A stretch of DNA of 64,000 nt from Pseudoduganella rivuli (GTDB lineage Bacteria; Pseudomonadota; Gammaproteobacteria; Burkholderiales; Burkholderiaceae_D), in assembly GCF_009674485.1 (NCBI RefSeq), contig NZ_WKJJ01000010.1, positions 1 to 64,000 on the forward strand. Reading direction: 5' to 3'. The position numbers and the translations under genes are program-made. Below the pieces are notes generated by a model. It searched no databases. It saw only the letters and a list, made by a program, of their open reading frames with translations, and was not told the origin of the DNA. Position 1 is the first letter of the stretch. Each line of letters starts with the position of its first letter. Below, piece by piece: positions 46,618-56,578 of the stretch.

Positions 46618-48138
46618 TTACATTTGTTTTCTGGAAAATTTCTCAACGATTTCAAATGCCCCCTGCACCAGCAACGCCAGCGCGGCGGACGGCAACGCGC
46701 CGGCCAGCAGCAGCGCGTGGTCGTTCAGCGCCAGCCCCGTGGTAATCCTCTCGCCATAGCCTCCCGCGCCGATCAACGCGGCAATCGTCGCCGTCCCCAC
46801 GCTGATCACGGCGGCGGTTTTTACGCCGGCCAGCAGCACCGGCAGCGCCAGCGGCAATTCCACGTGTAGTAAACGCTGCCACGGCCGCAGGCCCAGCGCC
46901 TGCGCCGCCAGGCGCAAGCCATCCGGCACCTGGCACAGGCCGGCGCACGTATTGCGCACGATGGGCAGCAAGGCGTACACCACCAGCGCCACCAGCGCGG
47001 GCGCCGTGCCGATGGAACCCATCAATGGAATCAGCATGGCCAGCAAGGCCAGCGACGGCACGGTTTGCAGCATGCCCGCCAGCGCCATCACCGGCTGCCG
47101 TACCTTCGGGACAAACGCCGCCAGCACGCCCAGCGGAATACCCAGCAGGCAGGCCAACGCGACGGATAAAGCCACCAGCATCACGTGCTGGCGCGTCAGC
47201 GGCCAGAAGTCGTCCGCCAGCAGGCGGCTCATCACACCCTGACGGTTTGCCATACCGTCCTTGGCCGGAGCGCCCGGGACAACTTGCCCGCCCTGCCCCA
47301 CCGCGTGCGCCGCCAGCCAATCCCGGGCAATCGCGGAAAAATCCTTGCCATCGATTTCCGCCGCCGCATTCATGGCGATCATGCTGTCGGCCGGAATGCG
47401 CCCCTGCAACTGGCGCAGCGCCTGCCACGCTGCGGGGAAGCGTTGCGCCGCGTCGAGCCGGTACAGCAGCACGGCGTCATAACGGGGGAAGTAGGCGCGG
47501 TCGTCGTCCAGCACGCGCAAACCGTACTTCACGATCTTGGCATCCGTCGAATAAATATCGATGACATCGACCTGGCGCTGTTGCAGCGCTTCGTAGGCGA
47601 TGCCGTGATCGAGCCCGTGCGGCTGCTGCGCCAGGCCATAGCGCTGCGCCAGCCCCGGCCAGCCGTCGGACCGGCCAATGAATTCATGCGACAGGCCGAA
47701 GCGAAAGCCGCCGTGGCGCGTCAGGTCCCCCACCGTGCGCAGGCTAGCCATATCGCCGCGCACGGCCAGCGCATAGGTATTGTTGAAGCCCAGCGGCACA
47801 TCGACACCCAGCCCCTGCGTAGCCAGTTCGCGCCGCAACTGGTCCAGCGGCGGCACGTGCTTCTGTTTCAGGATTTCCAGCGCAATGGTGCCGGTATATT
47901 CAGGGTAGACATCGATCTCGCCGGCCTTCAGCGCCGCCAGCAGGATGCCGGTATTGCCCAGGCCCTGCCTGTGTTCGGTGCGCGCGTAGGGCGCGGCGGC
48001 CTGCGCCAGCAACTCGCCAAGGACATAGGATTCCGTGAAGCGCTTGGAGCCGACGCGCAGCGTCTCGTCGGCCGCCGCAGGCGCGGCCGACGACAGCCAC
48101 ACCAGCAGCGCCGACAGGATGGCGGCGCCGCGCGGCAA
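46618..48138 (-). CDS. Fused substrate-binding protein and permease, osmoprotectant ABC transporter (OpuF/OsmU-like)
   Basis: 506 residues. Residues 1-23 are a signal peptide. About 24-280 form an OpuAC-like binding domain (VGSKRFTESYVLGELLAQAA, GEIDVYPEYTGTI, SDGWPGLAQRYGL). About 300-500 form the permease (IPLGVLAAFVPKVRQPV, LQTVPSLALLAMLIPLMG, GVKTAAVISVGTATIAALIGAGG). It should bring betaine- or choline-like solutes in, but the ATPase gene is not adjacent. The start codon is TTG and is uncertain: it follows the stop of the protease gene by one base, and no ATG begins the signal peptide. Confidence 0.9.
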   Translation of the reverse strand: MPRGAAILSALLVWLSSAAPAAADETLRVGSKRFTESYVLGELLAQAAAPYARTEHRQGLGNTGILLAALKAGEIDVYPEYTGTIALEILKQKHVPPLDQLRRELATQGLGVDVPLGFNNTYALAVRGDMASLRTVGDLTRHGGFRFGLSHEFIGRSDGWPGLAQRYGLAQQPHGLDHGIAYEALQQRQVDVIDIYSTDAKIVKYGLRVLDDDRAYFPRYDAVLLYRLDAAQRFPAAWQALRQLQGRIPADSMIAMNAAAEIDGKDFSAIARDWLAAHAVGQGGQVVPGAPAKDGMANRQGVMSRLLADDFWPLTRQHVMLVALSVALACLLGIPLGVLAAFVPKVRQPVMALAGMLQTVPSLALLAMLIPLMGSIGTAPALVALVVYALLPIVRNTCAGLCQVPDGLRLAAQALGLRPWQRLLHVELPLALPVLLAGVKTAAVISVGTATIAALIGAGGYGERITTGLALNDHALLLAGALPSAALALLVQGAFEIVEKFSRKQM

Positions 48139-48139
48139 C

Positions 48140-50953
48140 TCAGAGACCCGTGCGCAGCATCGGCGCCTTCAGGGCCTGGCTCAGCGTTTCATAGCTTTCC
48201 GCCAGGTGCGCCTTGGCTTCCGGCGACAGGGCGCCATTGCCCATCGCGCGCTGTATATCGCGCTGCAATTCCTGCGCATGCAAGCGTTGCAGGCTGCGGC
48301 CATCGGCCCGCATGGCGGGCGACGTGCGCACCAGCGCCGCCGTCACGCGCTTCAGGTGCTCGCGCTGCAAATCGCGGCGCATGCCGGAGATATCTTTACC
48401 GCCTTTCAATTCGCTCCACACGGCCGATTGCAGTGTCGTGTACAGCTCATCGAGCGACAGCGCCAGTTTCGGGTTGTCGAGTTTTTCCTGCGAATCGCGC
48501 AAGCGTGCCGCCACGGCATCCGACAGCAACTGGTCCAGCACGATGGTCTGCAAATACAGCACCACCGTGTTGATGGAGATATCGGTGCGGTAGCTGAACA
48601 TCATCTGGTTGCCGGACAAGCGGCTCAGCAGCGATGGTGCGAACTTGAAGCTGTCCGCCTTGAACAGGTTATTGGTCAACAACGCCAGCGCTTCACGCTG
48701 GCGCATGGCCGGCACCGGCTGGAACGGCGTGCGTCCCGATCCCGCGTGGTCGCGAACGTGGACCACGCCGCCCACGTACTTGACCACCACCGGCACCGAA
48801 CGCGCAAACTGGTCGATGCCGTAAACGAAACTGCGGCGCAGCGCTTCATAGCTTTCGCCCGGCTTCAGCTGGCGCGCCTGGACCCGGTCCCACAATTCGC
48901 GGGAAATGGTCAGCCGCTTTTGCGCATAGGCCATCGGGTCGCTGCCCAGGTCGAACAAATTCACTTCCGGGTCGGACATGCCGTTATAGGCTTCATTGTC
49001 CGTGGCGAACGCCAGCAGCGGTTCGTTCGAGCGGCTGGCGATGCGCGCCAGTTCTTCCTTTTCCTGTTCCGGCGCAATCGGCTTATACGCGTATTCAATG
49101 GCCCAGTAATCATAGGGTCCCAGCCGGTCCATCACGTAGGCGCCCTGCTCTTCCCCCTTGATGGCCAGGTTGAACGGCGTGTAATCCATGACGGAACCGC
49201 TGATGCCATGCTTGTCCGTGAACGCCTTGTCGCGCAGCTGGAACAGGCTGTAGATGGTCGACGAGCGGAAATTGTGGCGCAGCCCAAGCGTGTGCCCCAC
49301 TTCATGCATGATGACGGACTTCACATAGGCTTGCGCCAGCTCTTCCGCTTTCGGGCTGTCCATGTCGAAATCGCCACGCGCTTCCATCAAGTCCAGCGCG
49401 AAACCCATTTCCTGCGCGGATTCCATGCCGTAATCGCAGCGCGATTCGCGCGCCAGGGCGCCCTGCGGCCAGGTGCGCGACGGCAGCGCGGCCGGTTCCG
49501 CCCATGGCGGGACGGCGGCGCCGGGTTGTGCAACGTCCTGCGGCGCCGAACCAAATGACGACAAGGCCCCGGTCCAGCGCAAATCTTCGCTGGCCAGGCG
49601 GCGCGCGTTGCGGCCGAAGATGTCGGACATGGCGATGTCCGCGTCGAGGATTTCCCCGCTGCGGGGATCGACCTGGCGCGGGCCGATGGCAATGCCCGCG
49701 TCCGCGCCGACATACCAGCGCACGGACGCGTGGCGCACGTCCATGGTGTCGAAGCTGTCGTTCGGCCCCTGCTGCCTGACCACGATGGCGTTCTTGAAAC
49801 CGATGCGTTCAAACGCATCGTTCCACGCCAGGATGCCCTGCTTGACGGACTCACGGTATTTTTCCGGGATATTGCGGTCCAGCCAATACACGATGGGCTG
49901 CTTCGGTTCCGACAGCGCCTGCGACGGATCCGCCTTTTCCAGCCGCCAGCGGTTCACCACGTGGGTGTACATCGACGGTTTGACGTCGTCCGTGTAATCG
50001 TAGGTGGTGCTGACGAAGTGCCCGATGCGGTCATCGGCCAGGCGGCCGTGCATCGCGTGTTCCGGCAGCGGCGCAAAGCTGTAGTACAGGCCCAGGAACA
50101 GGCTGCGCGGGTCCGGCACCGAATACGGCGGCGGCACATAGGTCGGCGTGTACGCCAGCGGCGGCGCCGGCACGCGCGGCACGAAATAATGGGCGTTGAC
50201 GGCGAAGCCCGTCATGCTGTCATCGCTGCGGATGCCGGTAAAACTGCTGTTGCGCGCATCCATCGCGTATTGCATGCGGAAGGCCGCTTCCAGCTGCGTC
50301 GAATACGCCGGGATGTCGCCAAACAACAGGGCATTGGCTTCCACCAGCACGCCTTTCGATTGCGGATGCGCCGCACTGGCGACGGGCGCCACGGCCAGCA
50401 AGCTGTCTGAGAAGCCCTGCGACACGGCGGTGCCCAGCGGTGTGCCGGGTTTGGCGCGGAAATCCGTATTCAGCGCAATCAGTTGCACCAGGTTGCCCAG
50501 CTTGCGCAGCACCACCACTTCGCTGCGGCCCATCTGGCTGCCGTAGATGCCCCGCTCGCCCACGCCGCGCGTGGTGTTGACGGTCATGAAGAATGGCTTG
50601 TCGAAGTGTTCAGGGCGCAGCTCCAGCCACACTTTTTCATCTTTCTGGTACAGATGGAAAAAGCCGGCCAGGTGGTGCGCCCCCTTGATCACGTCCGCAA
50701 ACGGCTTGGCGGCAGTGGGATCGGCGGCGCGGGCCGCCGCGGCAGCCGCTGCGGCGGCGGCCGCAATGGAGGCGGCCGACGGCGCGGCCGGCGCCACCGG
50801 TTGCGGCGTTGCCGGTCCTTCCGGGACAGGCGCGGGTGGCGTGGGAACCGGCGGCGTCGGGACCGGCGGAACCGGCGTATTCTGCCCCGCGGCATGGACA
50901 CTCAGGGCTAACAGGAGGGCGGCGCTGACGGCCTTCAGGACTGGCTGACGCAT
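48140..50953 (-). CDS. Secreted zinc metalloprotease, metzincin type (DUF5117-like)
   Basis: 937 residues. A signal peptide is followed by a proline-rich stretch and then an alanine run (about 25-80), a spacer. The zinc site H550-E551-x2-H554-x5-H560 (HEVGHTLGLRH) and the Met-turn in SVMDY mark a metzincin. The sequence resembles the large bacterial zinc-dependent proteases with DUF5117/DUF5118 parts, whose natural substrates are unknown. It should be periplasmic or exported. The hut operon lies just upstream on the same strand (72 nt), and the transporter follows directly downstream. Confidence 0.88.
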   Translation of the reverse strand: MRQPVLKAVSAALLLALSVHAAGQNTPVPPVPTPPVPTPPAPVPEGPATPQPVAPAAPSAASIAAAAAAAAAAARAADPTAAKPFADVIKGAHHLAGFFHLYQKDEKVWLELRPEHFDKPFFMTVNTTRGVGERGIYGSQMGRSEVVVLRKLGNLVQLIALNTDFRAKPGTPLGTAVSQGFSDSLLAVAPVASAAHPQSKGVLVEANALLFGDIPAYSTQLEAAFRMQYAMDARNSSFTGIRSDDSMTGFAVNAHYFVPRVPAPPLAYTPTYVPPPYSVPDPRSLFLGLYYSFAPLPEHAMHGRLADDRIGHFVSTTYDYTDDVKPSMYTHVVNRWRLEKADPSQALSEPKQPIVYWLDRNIPEKYRESVKQGILAWNDAFERIGFKNAIVVRQQGPNDSFDTMDVRHASVRWYVGADAGIAIGPRQVDPRSGEILDADIAMSDIFGRNARRLASEDLRWTGALSSFGSAPQDVAQPGAAVPPWAEPAALPSRTWPQGALARESRCDYGMESAQEMGFALDLMEARGDFDMDSPKAEELAQAYVKSVIMHEVGHTLGLRHNFRSSTIYSLFQLRDKAFTDKHGISGSVMDYTPFNLAIKGEEQGAYVMDRLGPYDYWAIEYAYKPIAPEQEKEELARIASRSNEPLLAFATDNEAYNGMSDPEVNLFDLGSDPMAYAQKRLTISRELWDRVQARQLKPGESYEALRRSFVYGIDQFARSVPVVVKYVGGVVHVRDHAGSGRTPFQPVPAMRQREALALLTNNLFKADSFKFAPSLLSRLSGNQMMFSYRTDISINTVVLYLQTIVLDQLLSDAVAARLRDSQEKLDNPKLALSLDELYTTLQSAVWSELKGGKDISGMRRDLQREHLKRVTAALVRTSPAMRADGRSLQRLHAQELQRDIQRAMGNGALSPEAKAHLAESYETLSQALKAPMLRTGL

Positions 50954-51025
50954 GATGACTCTGACGCGGGTGCGGCGGTACGGTGATCTTCATACTGTAC
51001 ACGATCGCACGGGCGCTGCGCGGAA

Positions 51026-52231
51026 TTAGTCCTCTAATTTGCCCCCGAACACCACGCCCTTGCATGGGTTGAAACCAAACGCATAGGACAAGTCCGCCGG
51101 CCGCGCGATGTTCCACAGTGCGAAATCGGCGCGCTTGCCCACTTCCAGCGTGCCGATATCGGCCTGGCGGCCCAGCGCGGCGGCGGCATGGACGGTGGCG
51201 CCGGCCAGCGCCTCCAGCGGCGTCAGGCGCCACAACGTGCACACCATGTTCAGCGCCAGCAGCAGCGACGCCATCGGCGACGTGCCCGGGTTGTTGTCGG
51301 TGGCCACCGCCATCGGCACGCCGGCCGCGCGCAAGGCCGCCACCGGCGGCGGCGTGGTGTCGCGCAGGAAGTAATAGGCGCCGGGCAGCAGCACGGCCAC
51401 GGTGCCCGCCCTGGCCATGGCGTCGATGCCGTCCTGCGTCAAATGTTCCAGGTGGTCGGCCGACAGGCCGCCAAATTGCGCCACCAGTTGCGCGCCCTGC
51501 TGGTCTGACAATTGTTCCGCGTGCAATTTGACCGGCAAGCCGTGGCTGGCCGCCGCCTGGAACACTTTTTCCGTCTGCGCACGGGAAAAACCGATGCGTT
51601 CGCAAAATGCATCGACGGCGTCGACCAGCCCCTGATCGGCCAGCGGTGCGATCATGTTGCACACCTCGGTCACGTAATCATCGGCGCGGCCCGCGAATTC
51701 CGGCGGCAGCGCATGTGCTCCGAGGAAAGTGGTGGCCACGTTGACCGGCAATTCACGCCCGATGCGGCGCGCCACGCGCAGCATCTTGGCTTCCGACTCC
51801 AGCGACAAGCCATAGCCGGACTTGATTTCCAGCGTGGTCACGCCTTCGGCCAGCAATGAACGCACGCGGGGCAGGCTTTGCGCCAGCAATTCTTCGTCCG
51901 ACGCCAGGCGGGTCGCGCGCACCGTGGACATGATGCCGCCGCCGGCGCGGGCGATATCTTCATAGGTCGCGCCGTTCAACCGCGCTTCGAATTCATCGCT
52001 CCGGTTGCCCGCGTGGACGATGTGGCTGTGGCAATCGATCAAGCCCGGCGTCAGCCAGCAGCTGCCACCGTCATGCACTTGCGCGGCCTGGGCGGGATCG
52101 GCGTCGGCCGCCTTGCCCAGCCAGGCGATGCGCCCGTCCCTGACCGCGATGGCGCCATCGCGCACTTCGCCATACCCGCCGACCATCGTTGCCAAATGAA
52201 CGTTCGTTACCAGCAAATCCCACATTGCCAT
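51026..52231 (-). CDS. hutI: Imidazolonepropionase
   Basis: 401 residues. The metal site shows CHSHIVHAG, and the catalytic region has [20 protein letters not shown] and [10 protein letters not shown]. It hydrolyses imidazolone-propionate to N-formimino-glutamate in histidine breakdown. It is the last gene of the hut operon. The ATG at 52231 gives MAMWDLLV; a second ATG two codons in is also possible. It is spaced 18 nt from hutD. Confidence 0.95.
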   Translation of the reverse strand: MAMWDLLVTNVHLATMVGGYGEVRDGAIAVRDGRIAWLGKAADADPAQAAQVHDGGSCWLTPGLIDCHSHIVHAGNRSDEFEARLNGATYEDIARAGGGIMSTVRATRLASDEELLAQSLPRVRSLLAEGVTTLEIKSGYGLSLESEAKMLRVARRIGRELPVNVATTFLGAHALPPEFAGRADDYVTEVCNMIAPLADQGLVDAVDAFCERIGFSRAQTEKVFQAAASHGLPVKLHAEQLSDQQGAQLVAQFGGLSADHLEHLTQDGIDAMARAGTVAVLLPGAYYFLRDTTPPPVAALRAAGVPMAVATDNNPGTSPMASLLLALNMVCTLWRLTPLEALAGATVHAAAALGRQADIGTLEVGKRADFALWNIARPADLSYAFGFNPCKGVVFGGKLED

Positions 52232-52249
52232 GCTATCCCGCCAAGTTGC

Positions 52250-52834
52250 TTAACTATTGTTTTCGATGATGTCGACGATGAATACCGTGGCCTGCCCGGC
52301 CTCCAGCGTCCACACATCTTCATCGTCCAGTATCACCGCGTCGTAGCGCACCATGGCGATGCGTTCCCTGGAACTGGACAAGTACAGGCTTTCGCCTTCG
52401 GCCAGGAACACGATGGTGACGTCGCTGCGCCGTTCCAGCGTGGAAAAGTCGCGCACGGCGCGCCGTTCCAGTTGGTGCCGGCAAGCGTCGCGCCGCGTCA
52501 TAACGTTGAAGTCGGTCGTGGCGCCGGAAGATACAGTCGCCGCCACCTGGTCTTCGCCGGGGAACGCCACGGTGGGTTCCCGTTCGCTGAGCGCCACCTG
52601 GCGCTCGTTGCCCACGTCCAGCACCACGCCGGGACCGCTGACCAGGGTCAGCGTGCGGTCGATGCCGGCAAAGGTGGAAAACGGGCCGCTCTGCGAAATC
52701 GTGGCCAGGCTGATGCGCCAGTCGAAGTCGTCAAAGGTGGCGCCCTGCGGGGCAATGGCAATTTCCGTGGTGCTGCCGCCGCCGTTTTTCCACGGCGTGG
52801 CATGCAGGCTTGCGTACTGTATCAGCTTGCTCAT
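52250..52834 (-). CDS. hutD: HutD family protein
   Basis: 194 residues, cupin-like. The family hallmark is PWKNGGGSTTEIAI, then ISLATISQSGPFSTF. HutD is thought to act as a governor of histidine or urocanate use, binding formylglutamate, but its mechanism is not settled. The start overlaps the hutF stop as TGATG, and 191 in-frame codons upstream belong to the other frame of hutF and are not coding. It sits between hutF and hutI. Confidence 0.92.
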   Translation of the reverse strand: MSKLIQYASLHATPWKNGGGSTTEIAIAPQGATFDDFDWRISLATISQSGPFSTFAGIDRTLTLVSGPGVVLDVGNERQVALSEREPTVAFPGEDQVAATVSSGATTDFNVMTRRDACRHQLERRAVRDFSTLERRSDVTIVFLAEGESLYLSSSRERIAMVRYDAVILDDEDVWTLEAGQATVFIVDIIENNS

Positions 52835-54198
52835 CAGCGGTACTCCCTCAGCTCGGCCAAGGTCTGCTTGAAGCGCGCGGCGATGGCCTGTTGCGCCACG
52901 TGCTGCCGGCCGCGCACCACCCACTGGCCGCCGGCCATTACGTCTTTCACCAGGTTGTCGTTCCCGCTGAACACCAAACTGCCCAGCACTTCCTCGGCGG
53001 CGCGCCCGTACAGGTTCGGATGATCCGCATCCAGCACGATCAAATCCGCCCGCTTGCCGGCCGCCAGCGCGCCCACCGCACGCCCCGCCGCCTGCGCCCC
53101 GCCCTGCAACGCGCCCTGCCAAAGGAATTCGCCCACATGGCGCTGTCCTTCCGACACGGCGATATTGCGGCGCTGTTCGCGCAAGCGCTGGCCATATTCC
53201 AGCCAGCGCAATTCCTCCACCGGGCTTTGCGATACATGGCTGTCGCTGCCCACGCCAAACACCCCGCCCTGCGCCAGGAACGACTCGAACGGGAACAAGC
53301 CGTCGCCCAGGTTCGCTTCCGTGGTCGGGCAAATCCCCGCCACCGCGCGGCTGCGGGCAATCGCCGCCACTTCGGCATCGACCAGGTGGGTCGCATGCAC
53401 CAGGCACCAGCGCGCGTCGACTTCCAGTTCATCATACAGGTATTCGACCGGACGGCGCTTACTGTAAGCAAGCGATTGCTGCACTTCCCCCTGCTGTTCC
53501 GCGATGTGGATGTGGACCGGGCGCGAACGTGGCAATGCCGCCACCACTTCGCGGATTTGCGCCACCGATGCCGCGCGCAGCGAATGCGGCGCCACGCCCA
53601 CTTCCACCTGGCCGCTGCGCAGCGGTTCCAGCGCGCCGATGATAGCGAGAATATCGCCGACATCGGTCTTGAAGCGCTGCTGCTCCGCCTTCAGCGGCGC
53701 ATCGCCGAAACCGGACCAGCTGTACAGCACGGGCAGCATCGTGATGCCGATGCCCGTGTTGCGCGCCGCGTCGATGACGCTTTCCGCCGTCTGCGCCACG
53801 CGCGGGTAAAGCGCGCCGTCCGGCGCGCGGTGCACGTAGTGAAATTCGCAGACCGACGTGTATCCATGGCGCAGGCATTCCGCATACAACTGGGCGGCGA
53901 TGGCTTCCATCTGGCCTGGCGTGATATTGCGCGCAAAGCGGTACATCAAGTCGCGCCACGTCCAGAAACTGTCTTTCGTATCGCCGGCAATTTCCGTCAG
54001 CCCGGACAAGGCGCGCTGGAACGCATGCGAGTGCAGGTTGACCATGCCGGGCAACACATATTCCGCGCTTTCCACGCCGTCCGCCGGCATGGCGTCCGGC
54101 GTCACGGCCGACAGGTTGCCGCTGGCGTCCCACTGCAACAGCACGTCGCGCGCCCAGCCGGACGGCAGCAGCGCGTTGTTCGCAAACAGTGCGTTCAT
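52834..54198 (-). CDS. hutF: Formimidoylglutamate deiminase
   Basis: 454 residues, an amidohydrolase. Metal ligands are in NLHSHAFQRAL, HIHIAEQQGE and GSDSH. It releases ammonia from N-formimino-glutamate, giving N-formyl-glutamate. This route, with HutF and HutG, is the Pseudomonas-type branch, in contrast with the HutG formiminoglutamase of enterics. Its ATG overlaps the stop of hutG by 4 nt (ATGA). Confidence 0.95.
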   Translation of the reverse strand: MNALFANNALLPSGWARDVLLQWDASGNLSAVTPDAMPADGVESAEYVLPGMVNLHSHAFQRALSGLTEIAGDTKDSFWTWRDLMYRFARNITPGQMEAIAAQLYAECLRHGYTSVCEFHYVHRAPDGALYPRVAQTAESVIDAARNTGIGITMLPVLYSWSGFGDAPLKAEQQRFKTDVGDILAIIGALEPLRSGQVEVGVAPHSLRAASVAQIREVVAALPRSRPVHIHIAEQQGEVQQSLAYSKRRPVEYLYDELEVDARWCLVHATHLVDAEVAAIARSRAVAGICPTTEANLGDGLFPFESFLAQGGVFGVGSDSHVSQSPVEELRWLEYGQRLREQRRNIAVSEGQRHVGEFLWQGALQGGAQAAGRAVGALAAGKRADLIVLDADHPNLYGRAAEEVLGSLVFSGNDNLVKDVMAGGQWVVRGRQHVAQQAIAARFKQTLAELREYR

Positions 54199-54992
54199 TT
54201 CGCCCCCACCCAGCCGGCGCAGGCTTGCACCAGTTCCTTCAGCAATGGCTGCACGGTACCCGCCAGGTCTGCGCGGTACGCAAAGGGCGCGGTTTCATCC
54301 ATGTACGTGGACTGGCACATTTCCAGCTGGATCGCGTGCACGTTATCCGCCGGCTTGCCGTAATGGCGGGTGATGTGGCCGCCCTTGAAGCGGCCATTGA
54401 CGGCCACCGTATATCCGCCATGGCGGCGCGCGACGGTCGCAATCGCATCCGTCATGCCGATATCGCATGACGCACCGTCTGCGGTACCGAAATTCAGGTC
54501 AGGCAGCTTGCCTTCGAAGAAACGGGGCACGTGCGACGCGATGGAATGGGCATCCCACAGCGCCACCTTGCCGTGGAGCGCTTTCAGGCGATCCAGCTCG
54601 CTGCGCAACTGGTGATGGTACGGCTGCCAGTACAGCCGCAGGCGGCGCTGCACTTCCGCTTCATCCGGCGTGCCGCCTTCCGGATACAGCGGCTCGCGGC
54701 TAAACGTGTCGACCGGGCACAGGCCCGTCGTATCCTGGCCCGGATACAGGTTCGTGTTTTCCGGCGGTCGGTTCAAGTCGATCACGTAGCGCGACCAGCG
54801 CGCCGACAGCACGGACACACCCATTTCCTGGAGGAAATCGTACAGCCGCACCAGGTGCCAGTCGGTGTCGGTCCTGACGCTGGCCGCCGGTGCGAACGTG
54901 GCCGCGATGTCGTCCGGGATGTCCGTGCCCACGTGGGGCATGGACACCAGCAGCGGAAGCTTGCCTTCCGAAAATTGGAAGTCCATAGTCAT
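54195..54992 (-). CDS. hutG: N-formylglutamate amidohydrolase (deformylase)
   Basis: 265 residues. It carries SMPHVGTDIPDD, TDWHLVRLYDF, RYVIDLNRP and the catalytic DAHSIASHVPRFF. It cleaves N-formyl-glutamate to glutamate and formate, the last step of the pathway. It is coupled to hutF by overlapping stop and start codons and lies 14 nt after hutH. A second ATG is two codons in. Confidence 0.94.
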   Translation of the reverse strand: MTMDFQFSEGKLPLLVSMPHVGTDIPDDIAATFAPAASVRTDTDWHLVRLYDFLQEMGVSVLSARWSRYVIDLNRPPENTNLYPGQDTTGLCPVDTFSREPLYPEGGTPDEAEVQRRLRLYWQPYHHQLRSELDRLKALHGKVALWDAHSIASHVPRFFEGKLPDLNFGTADGASCDIGMTDAIATVARRHGGYTVAVNGRFKGGHITRHYGKPADNVHAIQLEMCQSTYMDETAPFAYRADLAGTVQPLLKELVQACAGWVGAK

Positions 54993-55006
54993 GGCAACCT
55001 CGCTCC

Positions 55007-56569
55007 TTACGGATGCAGCGACGCGAACAGGTTCTTGCAGGTGGCGCTCAATTCACCTTTCAGCACCAGTTGCTTGGCCGCTTCGATATCCGGCGCGAAG
55101 AAGCGGTCGGCATCGTAGAACGGCACGTGCTGGCGCAATTGCGCGTGCACGTGCTCCAGTTGCGGCGACGTTTTCAGCGGGCGGTGGAAATCGATGCCCT
55201 GCGCCGCCGCCAGCAATTCGATGGCGACGATGGCGGCCGTATTTTGCGCCATGTCTTCCAGGCGGCGCGCGGCGAAGGTCGCCATGCTGACGTGGTCTTC
55301 CTGGTTGGCCGAGGTCGGGATCGTGTCCACGCTGGCCGGGTGCGCAATCGACTTGTTTTCCGACGCCAGCGCGGCCGCCGTCACGTGGGCGATCATGAAA
55401 CCGGAATTGACGCCCGGATCGCGCACCAGGAACGGCGGCAGGCCGGACAAGGTGGCGTCGATCAGCAGCGACACGCGGCGCTCGGAAATGCTGCCGATTT
55501 CCGCGATGGCCAGCGCCAGCGTATCGGCGGCAAACGCCACCGGTTCGGCGTGGAAGTTACCGCCGGAGACCACCACCGCTTCGCCGTCGTCGTTGGTGAA
55601 CAGCAGCGGGTTGTCGGTCACGGCGTTGGCTTCGATCAGCAGCGTGCGGCCCGCGTTGGCGATCAAGTCCCAGCACGCGCCCATCACTTGCGGCTGGCAA
55701 CGCAGGCAGTACGGGTCTTGCACGCGCTCGTCGCCCACCAGGTGCGACGCGCGGATGGCGCTATTGGCCACCAGTTGGCGGTAAATGCCGGCGGCGGCGA
55801 TCTGGCCCGGCTGGCCGCGCACTTCGTGGATGCGGGCATCGAATGGCGAATCGGACCCCTTGGCGGCGTCCAGCGACAAGGCGCCCGTCACCATGCCCGC
55901 TTCCAGCAGGCGCTCGGCCATGAACAGGCCATGCAGCGCCAGCGCGGTGGAAGCCTGGGTGCCGTTGATCAGCGCCAGGCCTTCTTTCGCGGCCAGCACT
56001 ACCGGCGCGATGCCGGCGGCTTTCAGCGCATCGGCCGCCTGCATCAATTCACCGTTGACGCGCACGTCGCCCACGCCCAGCATGGCCAGCGTCATGTGCG
56101 ACAGCGGCGCCAGGTCGCCCGACGCGCCGACCGAGCCTTTGGCCGGAATGGCCGGCACGATGCCCGCGTTATACAGCGCGATCAAGGTATCGATGATCAG
56201 CGGACGCACGCCCGAGAAGCCGCGCGCCAGGCTGCCGATTTTCATCAGCATGATCAGGCGCACCACGGCGTCCGACATCAGCGCGCCGGTGCCGACCGAG
56301 TGCGACAGGATCAGGTTGCGCTGCAATTCTTCCAGCTTGTTGTCGGGAATACGGGTCTTGGCCAGCAAGCCGAAGCCCGTGTTGATGCCATAGGCAGCGT
56401 CGCCCTTGGCGACAATGGCTTCCACCACGGCGGCCGATGCCTTGATGACAGGATACGCTTCGGCCGACAGCGCGACCGGCGCATGCCCGGACCATGCGGC
56501 GCGCAATTCCGTCAGCGCGATCTTGCCCGGGTTCAGGGTCCAGCTGGTGTTGTTGTTGGTAGCAGTCAT
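55007..56569 (-). CDS. hutH: Histidine ammonia-lyase
   Basis: 520 residues. The MIO cofactor is formed from A149-S150-G151 in [13 protein letters not shown]. Other lyase features are [24 protein letters not shown] and DNPLLF. It removes ammonia from histidine to give urocanate. The start has aagga upstream, and 9 nt separate it from hutU. It is the second gene of the operon. Confidence 0.96.
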   Translation of the reverse strand: MTATNNNTSWTLNPGKIALTELRAAWSGHAPVALSAEAYPVIKASAAVVEAIVAKGDAAYGINTGFGLLAKTRIPDNKLEELQRNLILSHSVGTGALMSDAVVRLIMLMKIGSLARGFSGVRPLIIDTLIALYNAGIVPAIPAKGSVGASGDLAPLSHMTLAMLGVGDVRVNGELMQAADALKAAGIAPVVLAAKEGLALINGTQASTALALHGLFMAERLLEAGMVTGALSLDAAKGSDSPFDARIHEVRGQPGQIAAAGIYRQLVANSAIRASHLVGDERVQDPYCLRCQPQVMGACWDLIANAGRTLLIEANAVTDNPLLFTNDDGEAVVVSGGNFHAEPVAFAADTLALAIAEIGSISERRVSLLIDATLSGLPPFLVRDPGVNSGFMIAHVTAAALASENKSIAHPASVDTIPTSANQEDHVSMATFAARRLEDMAQNTAAIVAIELLAAAQGIDFHRPLKTSPQLEHVHAQLRQHVPFYDADRFFAPDIEAAKQLVLKGELSATCKNLFASLHP

Positions 56570-56578
56570 GGTGATTCC

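Noticed and set aside
52835-53407. Long N-terminal extension of the HutD frame
   Set aside because: It lies in another frame of hutF, and the HutD family begins at MSKLIQYASL with the start overlapping the hutF stop.
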